The notes under the pieces: generated by a model
Databases searched by the model: none
What the model was told of the DNA's origin: nothing
What the model saw: the letters and a program-made list of their open reading frames with translations, nothing else
Position numbers and translations under genes: made by a program
In this document: positions 34,347 through 46,140 of the stretch, piece after piece
How positions within the stretch are numbered: position 1 is the first letter of the stretch
Layout: every line of letters begins with the position of its first letter
NCBI GenBank assembly: GCA_958450365.1
Contig: CAUEEP010000743.1
Coordinates: 2,906,001 to 2,970,000 of the forward strand
Direction of reading: 5' to 3'
From: Mesorhabditis belari
Taxonomy: Eukaryota; Nematoda; Chromadorea; Rhabditida; Rhabditidae
Length of the DNA stretch: 64,000 nucleotides

Positions 34347-35218
34347 GTAATATTTGATTTTCTCTAGATACAGTTTGAGATCTAGAGAAATACTACAAGA
34401 TCTACAGCAATAATATTACAACAGCGATGGGGTCTTTTCACTCATTCATTCAGATAAAAACTCTGTGTGTGTGTTCTTTTCTTTCCATTCTTTTACGTGT
34501 AATGTTCAAATTTAAAAGTTACACACTTTACATAAATATCTTATAATCATAAACTTCAATAGTTACTTTTTATTAAAAAACAAAATCATAATTAAACATG
34601 TAAATCGATTTCTTAAACATTACTGAATGCCATCAAGACCAACAATCATAAAAAAAACAAGTTAAAGCTGTGATTTCCTTTCAAAAAATCAAAAAAAAAG
34701 AATAATATGGAGGTTAGGGTAAAATATTAAATAGGTTTCAACTTGTTTCAGTTTTGAAAAAAAAAGAAATCAACTTGAAAAGATTTTTTTGAGCACAGAG
34801 AAACTCGTTGTGTGAGCGGAGTGAACGACTAGCTTCTACCTCGCATGAAACTATCGACAAAAGAAAATTTAAAAAAAGAAAGAGGAATGTCACTTGAAAG
34901 AATCACAACCAAATTTCGGACTACCGTGTCATTTTTTTGAGCAACCAGATGAAAATAGGGTTAAAAATTCGTTTTTTTAAGGCTAACCTTTGGTTTCAAT
35001 AATTTTTAGACTAAATAGTAATGAGAATTAAGTTATTTGTAGGGTAAACTAGCTAAAGAAACTGTGAATTAGATCATATAATCTATTTAAAAGATACTTT
35101 TTACTTTAGAACCGCAAGTGATGTAAAACAGAGACAGCAAAGTTTTGTGAATCTTAAATTTTGGAATTCATAAAGTAAAAAAAGTATCGTTGAATATGTG
35201 TTTTTAGAGTAACCTCAT
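34347..35218. other. Convergent intergenic region
   Basis: 3' flanks of the M28-like gene (+) and the acyl-CoA synthetase gene (-). AT-rich, and no further gene was recognised. Confidence 0.5.
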
Positions 35219-38200
35219 CTACAAGGGATTATTTTTGTAGATTTCTTTCATCTGGGGCATGTACTTGATGCGGAGCTGCGGCCGCTTGGCTTTGAGTGTT
35301 GGCGTGAGGAGACCGTTCTCAACGCTGAATGGATCCGCTTCTAGGACCACGTGCTTCACCTGGAATACATTTATTGTTTAAAATTATAGTTTTCTTAAAA
35401 TATTATTGGTTACTCTTTTTAAATTTTCACCTGTTCAATCGAGTTCAGTTTGTTCTCTTTACCGATTTTCACCAACTCCTTCAGCACGAACTCGGCCGCC
35501 TAAATTTTGGCATGATTTGTAATACAGATTGATAATCATATAAAAATTTTTAGGCTTTTATATTTTTAAAATTTATATTTATTATTTATAAAGTTTATAA
35601 AGCACATGGTACTTTGAAAAGTTTACCTTTGGATCTTTACAAATCTCCTGAATGTTTCTCTTTCGGCCATCCCACTCGAGGAGTGGCTTTGTCTCGGGAA
35701 CAACCACCGCAATCAAGTATCTAAAAGGATTTGTAAGTGTTTTAAGTTTTAATAATCAAAAGTATATCAAAACTTTTCAGAACTGAAAATTAATTAATTC
35801 TAAAGAAAATGTAGATTTAAAATTACCTCTCAAGAGAATCTCCATCGACGAAGACTTGTTGCACACAGCCGACTCTTGTGTAAACGTTCTCGATTTTCTC
35901 CGGAGCCACGTATTCACCCTAGAATTGTTGATTTTTGTAAAAATTTTATAGTTTGAACTATGTTTGAATCAGAATTCATTTCCAACTCTAACCTGAGCGA
36001 GTTTGAAGATGTGCTTCTTTCTGTCAATAATTTTTAGGGTTCCATTCGGTCGCAAGTATCCAATATCTCCAGTGTGCAAGAATCCTGAAATTTTTGATAA
36101 CTTTTCATTCAATTGCAATTGATATTTATTTAATCTTTAGATTCTCATACCATCAGCATCGATAATTTCGGCGGTTTTCTCGGGCTCTTTGTAGTATCCG
36201 GTAGTGACATGTGGGCCTTTGATCAAGACCTAAAAAACACAGTTTCGATATAAATAATTTTCATTTATGCTATATTATCAAATTATTCACCTCTCCTTTC
36301 CTTTCAGCTGCAAAATAGTTGAGCTCAGGTACATCCTCGAGTTTGATTAGAGTGCAAGGAGCTGGTCCTCCAGTGTGTCCTCCCTCGAACTCGCCAGGCC
36401 AGGTGTTCGTCGCCAAAGCGGTGCACTCAGTTTGTCCGTATCCTGAAAATCGAGAATAATGTATTAAGGATTCACTTTAAATATCAAAATCTCAGCTTTA
36501 ACTTTTACCTTCAAAGATTATAGCTCCAAGCGCAACACGGCAAGTCTCCAACACCTCAGCCGAGATCGGTGCTGATCCGGTGGCCATCAAGCGAACACTG
36601 CCTCCAATTTGATCCTAGAATTGAGATCCTTAATTAAAAGAAAGAATATGTTCAATACCTGAATTTTCTTGAAAATCATTTTGTCCCAAATCGAGTCACG
36701 AGTCGAGATTCCGTTCTTGAGCATGGCCAACTTGCGTGAATAGGCAAAGTTGAAGAAAGCTTTCCCAACAGCGCCAGTTTTTCGAAGATTTGCCTAAAAA
36801 GTTTGGAATTTAAAAATTGATTTCAAAATTCATACTTGAATGGCATCATAGAATCGATTGAGAAGTCGAGGAACGACAGGGAAAATTGTTGGGTGAAGAG
36901 CTTGGAGATCGTCGTTTAGTTGATTGATGTTTCCTCTATAAATTTCATTAGTTTTTCCCTGATATTTGTAGTTTTATATATATTTTTAAAGTCATAGTTA
37001 TCAAAAGTAGTAATTTTTACCTGAAATATCCGATTCGGGCGCCCGTTTGCATCATCGCCCAATGACAAACTTGCTCGAACATGTGCGATAAAGGAAGATA
37101 AGAGATAATCGTCTAAATTTCTTAAATAGATAAACGAAAATATTGCATTATTTCATAATATAGATTTAATATTCTTCAACTCACATCTCCTTTCCCAATT
37201 TTCTGCTCAAGGAAATTTCCGACCATCAGCTCAAAAGCGGCCAAGTTGGCGACAACATTTTGATGAGAGAGCACCACTCCTTTTGGTGTTCCCGTTGTTC
37301 CAGAGGTGTAGCTAAAAGTAAAAACTCAAAAATTTTCTGATTTTTATATTTTTAGCTCAGAAAACAAAGCTTACCAAATAATATAGGTATCCTTTTTCGT
37401 TGGCAAGTGCATTGGTTGAGAATTGAGTTGCCCGAAGCCGAGCACTTCTTGGAAAGTGTAGACCGTGACATCGTCTTGCTAAATTTGAGGGGCTTAAAAT
37501 AAAGTTTTCAATGTAAGTTTCTTTTTTTATCTAAAAAAAACCTTGGGAAGGTCCTCTTGTTTGATGGGATCGATGACGACCACATGTTTCAACGATGGAA
37601 TCGATTCGCCCGACTCCAACAATTTCTTCACTTTGTCCAAATTGTCAACGATGATGACTCTAAAAAATATGCAATTTACTATAAAAAGCTAAAAAGCTAT
37701 AAAGCTATTTTTCAAAAAAGACTCACTCAATATCGGCTTGTTGAATAATATAGCTGGCTGCCTCGGCTCCAAGAGTGTCATAAAGTGGAACAACGACGAT
37801 CGAGTGCTAAATAGATTGTGTTCCTTGCGAGTAAGGTAAGGATTACTCGAGTAAAATTTGCACGACTGATTTTTACTCGATTAGTCGACGTTTTTGGTCA
37901 AATAACTACGAGTAATCCTCTTTACACGTCGAGTAAATTGAATATCTTTAAATTTAAAGGGAATTTGCTTTTAAATCAGTTAAACAGCTGAATATCTTTT
38001 CATCTGAGAGGATTTCCCACCAAATCAGTTAAAAGGCTAAATATATTTAAAAGAAGTTGTATATAAATCGTCGCTCGTGATTTTCGCGCCATTTTTTTTT
38101 GCAATAATGTTGGGGTAGGCTAATTTCCGCATTTTTTTTGTGCAACAGGGTCATTTGCGCAATTCACCATAACTTTCTTCTAAGTCGGCCAATCTTTATG

Positions 38201-40516
38201 ATTTTGGTGTGACCGACTTAGAAGAAAGTTATGGCGAGTTGCGCAAACGACCCAGTTGCACAAAAAAAATTTGCGGAAATTAGCCTACCCCATAATTTTC
38301 GCTAAGAGTACGTTCATTTTTCCCAAGTATGCATTTAAAAAAACGCATTACTCGAACACATTCTAGTGCTAAAATTGGCTGTGAATTCACTTATAAAGAT
38401 TTTTGTACAAAATAGCAAAAATAGCATAATTTTTTTAATCAATTATCAACCATTTGCTTACCTGAATGCATCCAAGTGCGGTGACAAACCATTCCGGGGA
38501 ATTTCTCGCGTAGATTCCGACGTTGGTCTCATTTCCTAAAATTTCCTCACTGGATATATTGTATTTTCATTTTTCTACGCACGTGGCTAATCCTCTTTGC
38601 TTTTTTGCTGCACTGCAAACTATGATATTTCACAGAAAGAAAGAGAAGTGCTGAGGTCGACTCGGTTGAGCTGTTCAAGAGAAGCAGATAAGCTCGGGAA
38701 AAAGACCAAAAGCGGAAAAATCCTGTCAATCAAGAGGCTCAATTATGAACTTCGGTGACATGTTTATTGAACTAAAAAAAATTCGCACGCGCGTTATCGC
38801 ACCAGATTTAGGCGGAAATTGCATCGATGAAAAGGTTTTTGGTGAGAATGACCAAAAGATAACAAAAATAAGTGCATTAACTCGATGATATTTTGGGGAA
38901 TTGCAAAAATGAGAAGAAATCGAAATTGTAGTTTACCGGGTTTTAAGCCGAGCTTGGTGATGAGGGCGGCGCCGATGTCTCTCGATTGGCGGAACACATC
39001 CGAGTAGGGGATCCACTTGTACGGTCCATCGCCGTGTCGACGACCCAAACAATCACCATTTTCAGATTTCTAAATGTTGGAAATGATAAAAATATCGATT
39101 TTTATCTTAAACACAATATCTTAACAGGGCCAAACATAATAAAATGTTCAAATAGTTTTAGTCAATCTTTAGTCTACAATCAATCAATTATCACAATCAA
39201 GAATGACTAAATATCTTAAAAACTAGATCGTTTCCTATTTTAGATTGTTTCTTGAATCAATGAATCAGCACAATATCGGAAAAGTTCAGCTTAAAGCTCT
39301 TTACAAATCAAAATTGTAAAAACTGATAACTTTAGCTAGATAAATGAACATCTGATTGTTGTTATAATAACTGAATATTAGCTAGATAAATGAAAAATTA
39401 TCATAAAAATCTTCTCACATCGATTCCTCGCAAGAAAACATCGTAGAGCGTGTGCACTTCTGGATAGGCCGTTTCCACCGTTTCCACATGATCATCCGTC
39501 AAATAACCACACTTGAATACACCCGGTTGACCCTAAAAATCAACATAAGCATGTTTTCTTTATAATTTTTCGGTTAGTCACTATAAAATCAAAAATTTCT
39601 AGACTTTAAACGAAAGATGAGTAAAACTGAAATGAACACACGGCAAGTGAAAGAAAATGAAATTTCCCTCTTTCAAACCTCGAGTTCAATGGATTGCCGC
39701 TCGAAGTTCAGCTGGAGAAATTAAGCGATAGATTTTCTCTCAGTTTTTTAAATTTTTTAAAGTTCTTAACTATTGAAAAAGAAATTTCTGGGTGAAAAAG
39801 TTTTTGAAGTTTTTGAAAAGAATCTGGAAAATGATTTGTCCTTTAACGAGAATCAGATGATTTTCCGCGAATTTTTCGGGAGAATGTTTAGAAAATTTTA
39901 TGAAAACAGACAAAAATTAAGCTTTTTTTACTTCTTTTTAAGTTTAGATTTTGAATTTTCTTGAACTTTGATCCGAAAGAAATCAAAGTTCAGGAAAAGC
40001 TATGCACAGACTGTTCTGATGTGAAAAAAAGTGATGTCTTAATATTTAAAATCGAATAATTCTTTACAGTCGAACTTCTCTATAACGATCTTCTATATAA
40101 TGAAATTCTAAAATGTGTTCCTAATTTGTGCATAGCTGTTCAATTAAATGCAATCGTTGCCCGCACAGGGCAGCTACGCAGGAGATGTGTGGCGCAATCG
40201 TTGCCCGCACAGGGCAGCTACGCAGGAAATGTGTGGCGCGTTTTAGAAACGTTATATAGAAATTTTTGGTCCCTTTGATATCGTTATAGAGAAGTTCGAC
40301 TGTATATTCATTTCTATCAATTTAAATCGAATTTTTCCCAAATCTTCTAGAAATTTGAGTGAAACGAAACCCGTAGAGGAAGAGATTGTCGCTGGATCGA
40401 GGCACCCATCGGTGGTTCGATCGCTTTCCTTCGCCGCCACACTGAAAAGAAGACGAAAAGCGAGGCGCCGATCACTGCATAAATCGTGCCCGACAGTGGG
40501 CCGAATTGATCCCACA
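35219..40516 (-). CDS. Long-chain-fatty-acid-CoA ligase (ACSL type)
   Basis: The minus-strand ATG is at 40514-40516 and the stop at 35219-35221. The N terminus has a membrane anchor ([18 protein letters not shown]) and basic residues after it. Downstream: [42 protein letters not shown], the AMP-binding P-loop-like [51 protein letters not shown] with [20 protein letters not shown], and C-terminal [17 protein letters not shown]. These are the hallmark motifs of ACSL enzymes, which use ATP and CoA to activate long-chain fatty acids at ER, mitochondrial or peroxisomal membranes. All catalytic motifs look intact. Its introns contain a nested MITE pair (37812-38365) and a pogo-like MITE (40075-40304). 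Usual ACSL length, about 690-710 aa, is expected. Confidence 0.92.
37812..38365. mobile_element. TA-flanked MITE (GATTGTGTTCC ends) with a second MITE nested
   Basis: The ends pair with the same family as 1748-2215 (AGTGTGTTCCTTGCGAGTAA consensus). TA lies at both borders. The element at 38112-38291 is inserted within it. It lies in an ACSL intron. Confidence 0.8.
38112..38291. mobile_element. hAT-like MITE nested in the 37812 element
   Basis: Ends GGGGTAGGCTAATTTCCGC and complement. Flanking octamers ATAATGTT and ATAATTTT match at 7 of 8 positions. Palindromic arms share CCATAACTTTCTTCTAAGTC with the 26478 element. Confidence 0.85.
40075..40304. mobile_element. pogo-like MITE with internal 46-bp duplication
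   Basis: Left end CAGTCGAACTTCTCTATAAC and its complement at 40280-40302 are flanked by TA. The interior has two tandem copies of a GCAATCGTTGCCCGCACAGG unit (about 40150-40238). It lies in the first intron of the ACSL gene. Confidence 0.85.
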
Positions 40517-41754
40517 TTCTCCACCTGAATTTCGTTTTTAATTTCAAATAAATCGACTAGACATTGCTAAAGAAACGAAAAGAAATCTTAGCGATCACAA
40601 AAAGCTATCCCCATCATTCATTTTCATTTTTTCCAATCTGTTGGATGATTCGGCGATGGATGGGTGTGTGCTAGGGAAAAGTAGTAAAGAAAAAAAAAGA
40701 TCGCTTGTATCAACGTTTTTCAATTAATTCTCTTTCTCCCAATCGAAAATCAACGAAAATCAAGGCTATTGCTTTGATGCTTTGATGCTAATTGATTCCT
40801 GTAAACTTAAACATATTTTTTTGCTAAATATTTTAGAAAATTCGAAGTAAATAGCTTTTGACTAGAAAGAGAGATGAATAAAAATTAGATAATTATTTCA
40901 AATTGATTCCTGTAAACTTAAACACAAAGCACAGCCGATGAAAAAGAGTTTAAACTTTAAAAGTAGATGAAAATGAAAGACTCAGTAGAAATAATAAAAT
41001 AAATCATCAAATAAATGAGTCTTTAAATGAGAGAAAGAATGATGAGAGAAGAATGGAGTCAAATAAAGGAGTGATAAGACCGTCCGTTCAGCGCCTCCTC
41101 GCCTTGAGACCGAAATTTTTTAAACCATCTCCTTTTCTTTCCCCTCTAATCAGCTCGAAACAATGCCGGATTCCGCCAATTTCTCATCCTTTTGGCCTTT
41201 ATTCTTTATGATGCCGGTGAAATGGAGAGGCAAAAAAAAAAGATGAACTATGAGCTCCTGTACGAATTTTTAATGAACCGTTGAGGCACAGTTTTGCTGA
41301 CAAATTAATGATGCACATTTTGGTGATGTGCAAGATCCTTGTGATCAGTGTTTACGATTTTTACCGGGTTTTCATTTGATGGAAAATTTCGAGGGCAAAG
41401 TACGCATTTAGAGAGAGAAACGATGATTTTCGAAATTTCAACAAATCCGCGCAAATTTTCAGCAATCCATTTTTTCTTTTCATCTCCCAATAAAAGATCG
41501 GTCAATAAGGAAAGTTATTCGGGGGGTTTTTTTGTGTGTAAAAGAATGGTAAACAAGTTCAGGTTTTAAGGGATCTGTTTTTGAGTTGAATTGCTCTGCA
41601 CTAAGAAACTGAACATGAGAAGGCAAAAATCTCATTGAGCTCATAAACTTTCAAAAAAAAACACGATTTTTATAGGTATTTAATGCAAATAACTAATGGA
41701 TTTTACTAGTTTTTAAATTGTAAGCGAACCAAGGCACTGCGCTGGAACAGGTCA

Positions 41755-42015
41755 AGACTAAAGAGATGACTAAAGTCAAGACAAGTCTAAAGACAAGACA
41801 AGACTAAAGACAAGACAAGTCTAAAGACAAGACAAGACTAAAGACAAGACAAGACTAAAATCAAGACAAGTCTAAAGACAAGATAAGACTAAAGTCAAGA
41901 CAAGACTAAAGACAAGACAAGACTAAAGTCAAGACAAGACTAAAGACAAGACAAGACTAAAGTCAAGACAAGTCTAAAGACAAGATAAGACTAAAGTCAA
42001 GACAAGACTAAAGTC
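41755..42015. repeat. AAGACAAGACTAAAGTC satellite
   Basis: About 260 bp of variant 14-17-nt units built from AAGACAAGTCTAAAGACAAG and AAGACAAGACTAAAGTC. Confidence 0.95.
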
Positions 42016-42141
42016 AAGACCAAAACAAAAACACTCCTGTTTTCAAGCAGTCATAAATTTTAAAGTTAAATCAAATCAATTTCAGTTCTCAGTTCAATTT
42101 TTAACTCTTATCTCTCTTATCTGTAAGTACAATAGGTGGCA

Positions 42142-42387
42142 ATGACAAAAATGTTGAACTCCGGTCATTTTAAAGCAAGCAATCTTCACTATCTCTTGAT
42201 CTACTTTCCATGTAAAAGAATTATCAAAAATTTTCGGAAAAAAGGTGACAATGAAGTTGAAAGTGTGAAAGTTGAGCCAGATGAACCCAGGTCAGAAATT
42301 AAGGTGAATAACGAATGTGGAAAAACTTTAAATTCGAAAAATTGGGAATCGGGAAGAAAAATCTGTTCAAAAAGTATTGTGGATTGA
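42142..42387 (+). CDS. Weak open frame, no recognised product
   Basis: An 81-codon frame beginning MTKMLNSGHFKASNLHYLLI with a charged middle (NEVESVKVEPDEPRSEIKV). No splice context or homology was recognised. It could be a chance frame or a single exon of an unseen gene. Confidence 0.15.
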   Translation: MTKMLNSGHFKASNLHYLLIYFPCKRIIKNFRKKGDNEVESVKVEPDEPRSEIKVNNECGKTLNSKNWESGRKICSKSIVD

Positions 42388-42752
42388 CGGGTAAATTGAT
42401 AAGAACATCGAGGAGACATGGCAGAACAGAAAAGGGGAAAATGATGAAGGGAACAGGCTAGAGCCGATCAAGGAATGGCGTGAGCCCCCCTTCGATTCCC
42501 CTTTCCCTATTTGATATGTCTTGTAGAAATTCGTGTACTTTGTCCAGGCGATGTATCTCTTTTCCAAAGAGCACACCCCTTTCCCCATCTTTTAATCTTT
42601 ATCTACAAAAGCCACTAAGTTTTTCAAACAGATAAGAGATGCTATTTGGAAGTGATAACAAATAAGTCAACTTACCACATTGTAGTCTGTTTAGTCATTT
42701 GAAGAACAAGAGTATTGTAAAGAGAATGCTCCAGTAAGTACATTATTATTAT

Positions 42753-43201
42753 TACCGTATTTTCTCTAATAGTAGTGCACCATGGGCGTCGACTAAATTC
42801 CTAGAAATCTCGACAACCGCTGATCAGAACCTATCGATGTGGAATTGGAAAATGTAGCTGACGATGGGATCTAGTGGGGGACTAGAGTGTTGAGCTTCTG
42901 GGAAAACTTGGAAACTGTAAAATAAGCATGAATTCGGCTCGACTATAAAAAATACAGTAACCTTTTTCCCAAAAAACAGACAAACTTTAGACTTTTCTAA
43001 TAGTAGTGCACCGCTTCGACTAAATTCCTAGAAATCTCGACAACCGCTGATCAGAACCTATCGATGTGGGATCGGAAAATGTAGCTTATGATGAGATCTA
43101 GTGGGGGATTAGAGTGTTGAGCTTCTGCAAAAGCTTGGAAACCGTAAAATGGTCACCAACTCGGCTCGCTGGGGTGCACTACTATTAGAGAAAATACGGT
43201 A
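42753..43201. mobile_element. TA-flanked MITE with internal tandem duplication
   Basis: Ends TACCGTATTTTCTCTAATAG and complement. The interior is two direct copies of a roughly 220-bp unit (from 42770 and from 43000; shared CTAGAAATCTCGACAACCGC). The single-unit relative is at 3320-3543. Confidence 0.85.
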
Positions 43202-43205
43202 AGTG

Positions 43206-43438
43206 GGAGTGGGACAAATGCAACCTTTTTTTCCGCACCTTACCCATTAGCGCACCTTTTTTCGCGTTTTAAAAAAGCTCTAAAAAGCTAATATTAACCA
43301 ATTTCCATTCCAAAAGTTGTTTTTCTAGGTAATTTTAGGGCGTAGAATCGAAATTTTGACATATCAGAGCTTGTGGAAACAAACGGACGGAGTTATACAA
43401 AGAGAAAAATCGACAATTTTCTGTAATTTGATCTAGCT
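43206..43438. mobile_element. Truncated half of a GGGAGTGGGACAAATG foldback element
   Basis: One end and one arm only. The arm matches the left arm of 14872-15328 (shared AAACGGACGGAGTTATACAA) and then stops. It directly abuts the preceding MITE. Confidence 0.8.
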
Positions 43439-43559
43439 CATCTCACCAAAATTTCGGTATCATATTACACGTTATTTTCAAATGAAATCTCTCTTCAATC
43501 AACAACTTTAAATCATTTGATATTTGCAATCATTTTGTATGATTTTTGATCATTTTACT

Positions 43560-44010
43560 GGTAAATGTCTGCACCTCTTTTGTAAAAAAAAAATCTTTGA
43601 TTTTGATGCAAACCAATCTGTCGTCCATCTTTTGACATCTTCTTCGGAATCAAATCATTGCTCATCGCCCGGAATAAGTTATCAGAAGGTGTAAGGTCAG
43701 GGCTATTTGTCATAGACCATCACCTCCAATCCAAGTGATTTAGTTTAGATTTAGTTTAGATTTAGTTTATCGTTGAAACATGCAGTCTAGCATTATCAGG
43801 TTGAAGAATGATTTTTCTCTTTTGGGTCTTTTCTTTGACAAAGATTTAGCTGACTTGTCTAGCTGTGCTGGTTTTTAGGTTATTTAGATAAGTTGCTGTG
43901 CTGGTTATTTAGATAAGTTTTGTCTTGCTATCCAAAAGTTCCCAGCAGATTGGATCTTTTAAATCCCAGAACACCAAAAGCATAAACTTTGGCTTAACGT
44001 TGTGTTTGGG
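43560..44010 (-). pseudogene. Degenerate mariner-type transposase fragment
   Basis: The minus strand read in shifting frames gives KPKFMLLVFWDLKDPICWEL, then KRKIILQPDNARLHVSTIN (the D-N-A-R-x-H catalytic block) and GWRWSMTNSPDLTPSDNLF (the third-Asp block, usually SPDLAPSD), then RAMSNDLIPKKM. Several stops and a TTTAGTTTAGA expansion interrupt it. No inverted ends were found. Homology to mariner/Tc1 transposases is clear; it is a relic. Confidence 0.8.
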
Positions 44011-44165
44011 CTCTTTGCATATCTATGACAGAATTTCTTTTAGCTAATAACATATGTCAGAAATTGTTTGCTAAGATTGGTCTACACAAGATTGTTTGAT
44101 TGTTTCAGCTTTTAAAAAAAAAAGTCTTTTTAAAAATACAGTCCTTGAACAGTTTTCCTGCAATT

Positions 44166-44221
44166 CCAGAAAACGATCAGCTGAGAAAGATGCCGAGTAT
44201 GGGACAAGTGGGAAAGCAAGG
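44166..44221 (+). repeat. 56-bp segment repeated inverted at 45127-45182
   Basis: Starts CCAGAAAACGATCAGCTGAG and ends GGGAAAGCAAGG. Identical over 56 bp to the complement of 45127-45182. It is preceded by an acceptor-like ATTCCAG and open in one frame (ENDQLRKMPSMGQVGKQ). Confidence 0.9.
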
Positions 44222-44538
44222 AAAGCAAATCCTGCAATGTAACTGTAGTTTTTTTTTTTTTGCATTCTGTATCAGTAGTCTTCTGTCTTTAAGATTCCTT
44301 GTCTTCACGTTCATATTAATATTTATCTTTAGCCTTGTGCTCGTGAATTTTGATTTTAATACTTTATGATTCAACGCCTATTCACGGAAAATACAATCTA
44401 CCACTGTAAACATATTGTATTACAATATTTGTTTGAAGTTTTGATTGAAAAAGAGCCAAGCTTTAAAACGAGTTTACGGTATATTACAGTTCAACAAAAA
44501 CGATTTTGACTTGGAGAAAGAAAAACGCAAAAACTCCT

Positions 44539-44619
44539 GACGAGGGCAGGATTCGAACCCATGCGTCCGAAGAGAAGAGCGCTTTAAGTCGCCGCCTTAG
44601 ACCACTCGACCACCTTGCC
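44539..44619 (-). pseudogene. tRNA-Leu-like gene, probably pseudogene
   Basis: The minus strand has a Leu-type layout (GTGGTCGAGTGGTCTAAGGC D arm, long variable arm, GGGTTCGAATCC T loop). The anticodon stem pairs poorly and the T stem has mismatches. Compare the clean tRNA-Leu at 62602-62682. Confidence 0.6.
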
Positions 44620-44879
44620 GTGTGAAGGTATCGGCGACTTTACCTTATAATTAGAAAGCTACCAAATAACAGTTCATTTGAAACGACTGAGATTTCGATT
44701 TTTTGAAAGCCACTTTTCCCATTTTCATTCATCACTTTTATTTTGCCATTTCAACGAACGTTTTGCCGCTTTTTTGAACACGGTTACCCCTATCAACCAA
44801 CTCTGAAACACATAGTTTAAATTTTTATCATCTGATCATAGAAAAAAAAGAAAAAAGACCCACACAAATTCTTTTTTGT

Positions 44880-45260
44880 TTATTTGTGAATAGAGAATCG
44901 GAAGTCAGAGGAAAGCAATATTAAGGGAAAAGTGGAGAGTGAAGAGAAGGAAAGGGAAAAAAAGAAAAAGAAATGGGTAGAAACAGCTTGTGGGTGGGGT
45001 TTTTTTTGAGGAGTGATGCAGGAGATTGTGGAGGGTGAGGAAAAGTTAGAGAGTGGTGATGGGAAAGGGGATTGGATGGAGGGTGTAGTCGGGAAGAGAG
45101 GGCGGCTGCGTTGCGGCTGTGTCGGTCCTTGCTTTCCCACTTGTCCCATACTCGGCATCTTTCTCAGCTGATCGTTTTCTGGATTCCATCTATTTCCACC
45201 GCTTTTCATCAACAGCTTGGTAAAAAAGTATTTCTTTTTTTTTGCCTTGACTTTTCTTGA
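44880..45260 (-). other. Unassigned minus-strand open region containing the 56-bp repeat
   Basis: On the minus strand an acceptor-like ACCAAG near 45226 precedes LLMKSGGNRWNPENDQLRKM, then the shared GQVGKQG and a Pro/Ser-rich stretch, ending TAG near 44885. It could be a terminal exon or a copied exon. No start or upstream exon was found. Confidence 0.25.
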
Positions 45261-45497
45261 CTTGATTTTTCGCGGTGAGTATTTTTGTCGTTGATGAATC
45301 GAGGGGAATTTTGTCAATTAAGCAGCTATTGTGTTTCTTTGAATACTTTTAAAATTTCTTTAATTCATTAAATTGTTTCGAGTCTAAATATAGAATAATT
45401 ATTGTCTAAATGATTTTGAATTTAGTTTGTTTTATCTTTAATTAATATTCAGCTATTTCTAAGATCTAACAATTAAATTTCAATTTCGAAATTATAT

Positions 45498-45670
45498 ACA
45501 GGGTGCGGCAAAAGTTTGGAGCAATCAATCTGCCCACAATTGTCATCTCGTTGTCTCAAAACAATGTAAGCATCTTTGTAAAAGCTGGCCAACAATCTGC
45601 CCACACTGTCCGTTCCCTCCAATCTTTCCCTGTAGTTGTTCGCTAGTCTCTCAAAAGCGGTCAACAAGTG
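45498..45670 (-). mobile_element. Tc1-like relic end
   Basis: Begins with a terminal-like TACAGGGTGCGGCAAAAGTT, matching the end at 45941 (CAGGTGCGACAAAAGTTTGG). The adjoining minus-strand frame (FERLANNYRERLEG) could be degraded transposase. No second end was seen. Confidence 0.4.
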
Positions 45671-45729
45671 CGGCTAAATGAGCTTTGATTTGAAACCAGC
45701 ATAAGATCGGGTTTTTCCGCCTCCCTGTC

Positions 45730-45937
45730 GCCATAGCGCAGTCGAAATCGCGCTGTTCTACCGCTCACACGATCCGGGTTCGACCCCCGGTAGTGCTATG
45801 TAATTTGATTTTTAAAACTTTTTATTTTAAATAACACAACTACCAGATATTCTAAGGTTTTCTAAAAAATTTTGAGCTTTATTGGTCAAAACACAACTGA
45901 GAAAAAGCCTGTACAGAGAGACAGTACTCTTTTATCT
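45730..45937 (+). mobile_element. tRNA-headed SINE, copy 1
   Basis: The head has A box TAGCGCAGTCGAAATCGCGC and B box GGGTTCGACCCCCGG. The body (ACAACTACCAGATATTCTAA, TTTATTGGTCAAAACACAA, then AGTACTCTTTTATCTAT) is shared with the copy at 55896-56110 on the other strand, so the repeat is longer than a tRNA pseudogene. Confidence 0.75.
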
Positions 45938-45940
45938 ATA

Positions 45941-46140
45941 CAGGTGCGACAAAAGTTTGGAGCCGCTTCTTAAGATAGTTAAAGGTTTAAAAACTAGCTT
46001 TTAAAAGTTAAAAATTAATAACAAACTCTTTATTCGAATCATAACAACAAATAACTTATAACAAATGCTCGAAATGTCCACCATCCGCTTCGATACACCT
46101 CTTTAAACGCTTTGGGAAGTTCCTCACGATGGTGGCGCCT
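45941..46140 (-). mobile_element. Tc1-like element 3' end with transposase C terminus
   Basis: Terminal-like CAGGTGCGACAAAAGTTTGG lies at 45941. About 120 bp inside, the minus strand encodes IVRNFPKRLKRCIEADGGHF, a typical Tc1-like transposase C terminus. The rest is missing. Confidence 0.6.

Larger units (their letters stand above)
40517..42752. other. Intergenic; promoter side of the ACSL gene
   Basis: AT-rich. A tandem array lies at 41755-42015. A weak open frame lies at 42142-42387. Nothing else was recognised. Confidence 0.4.
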
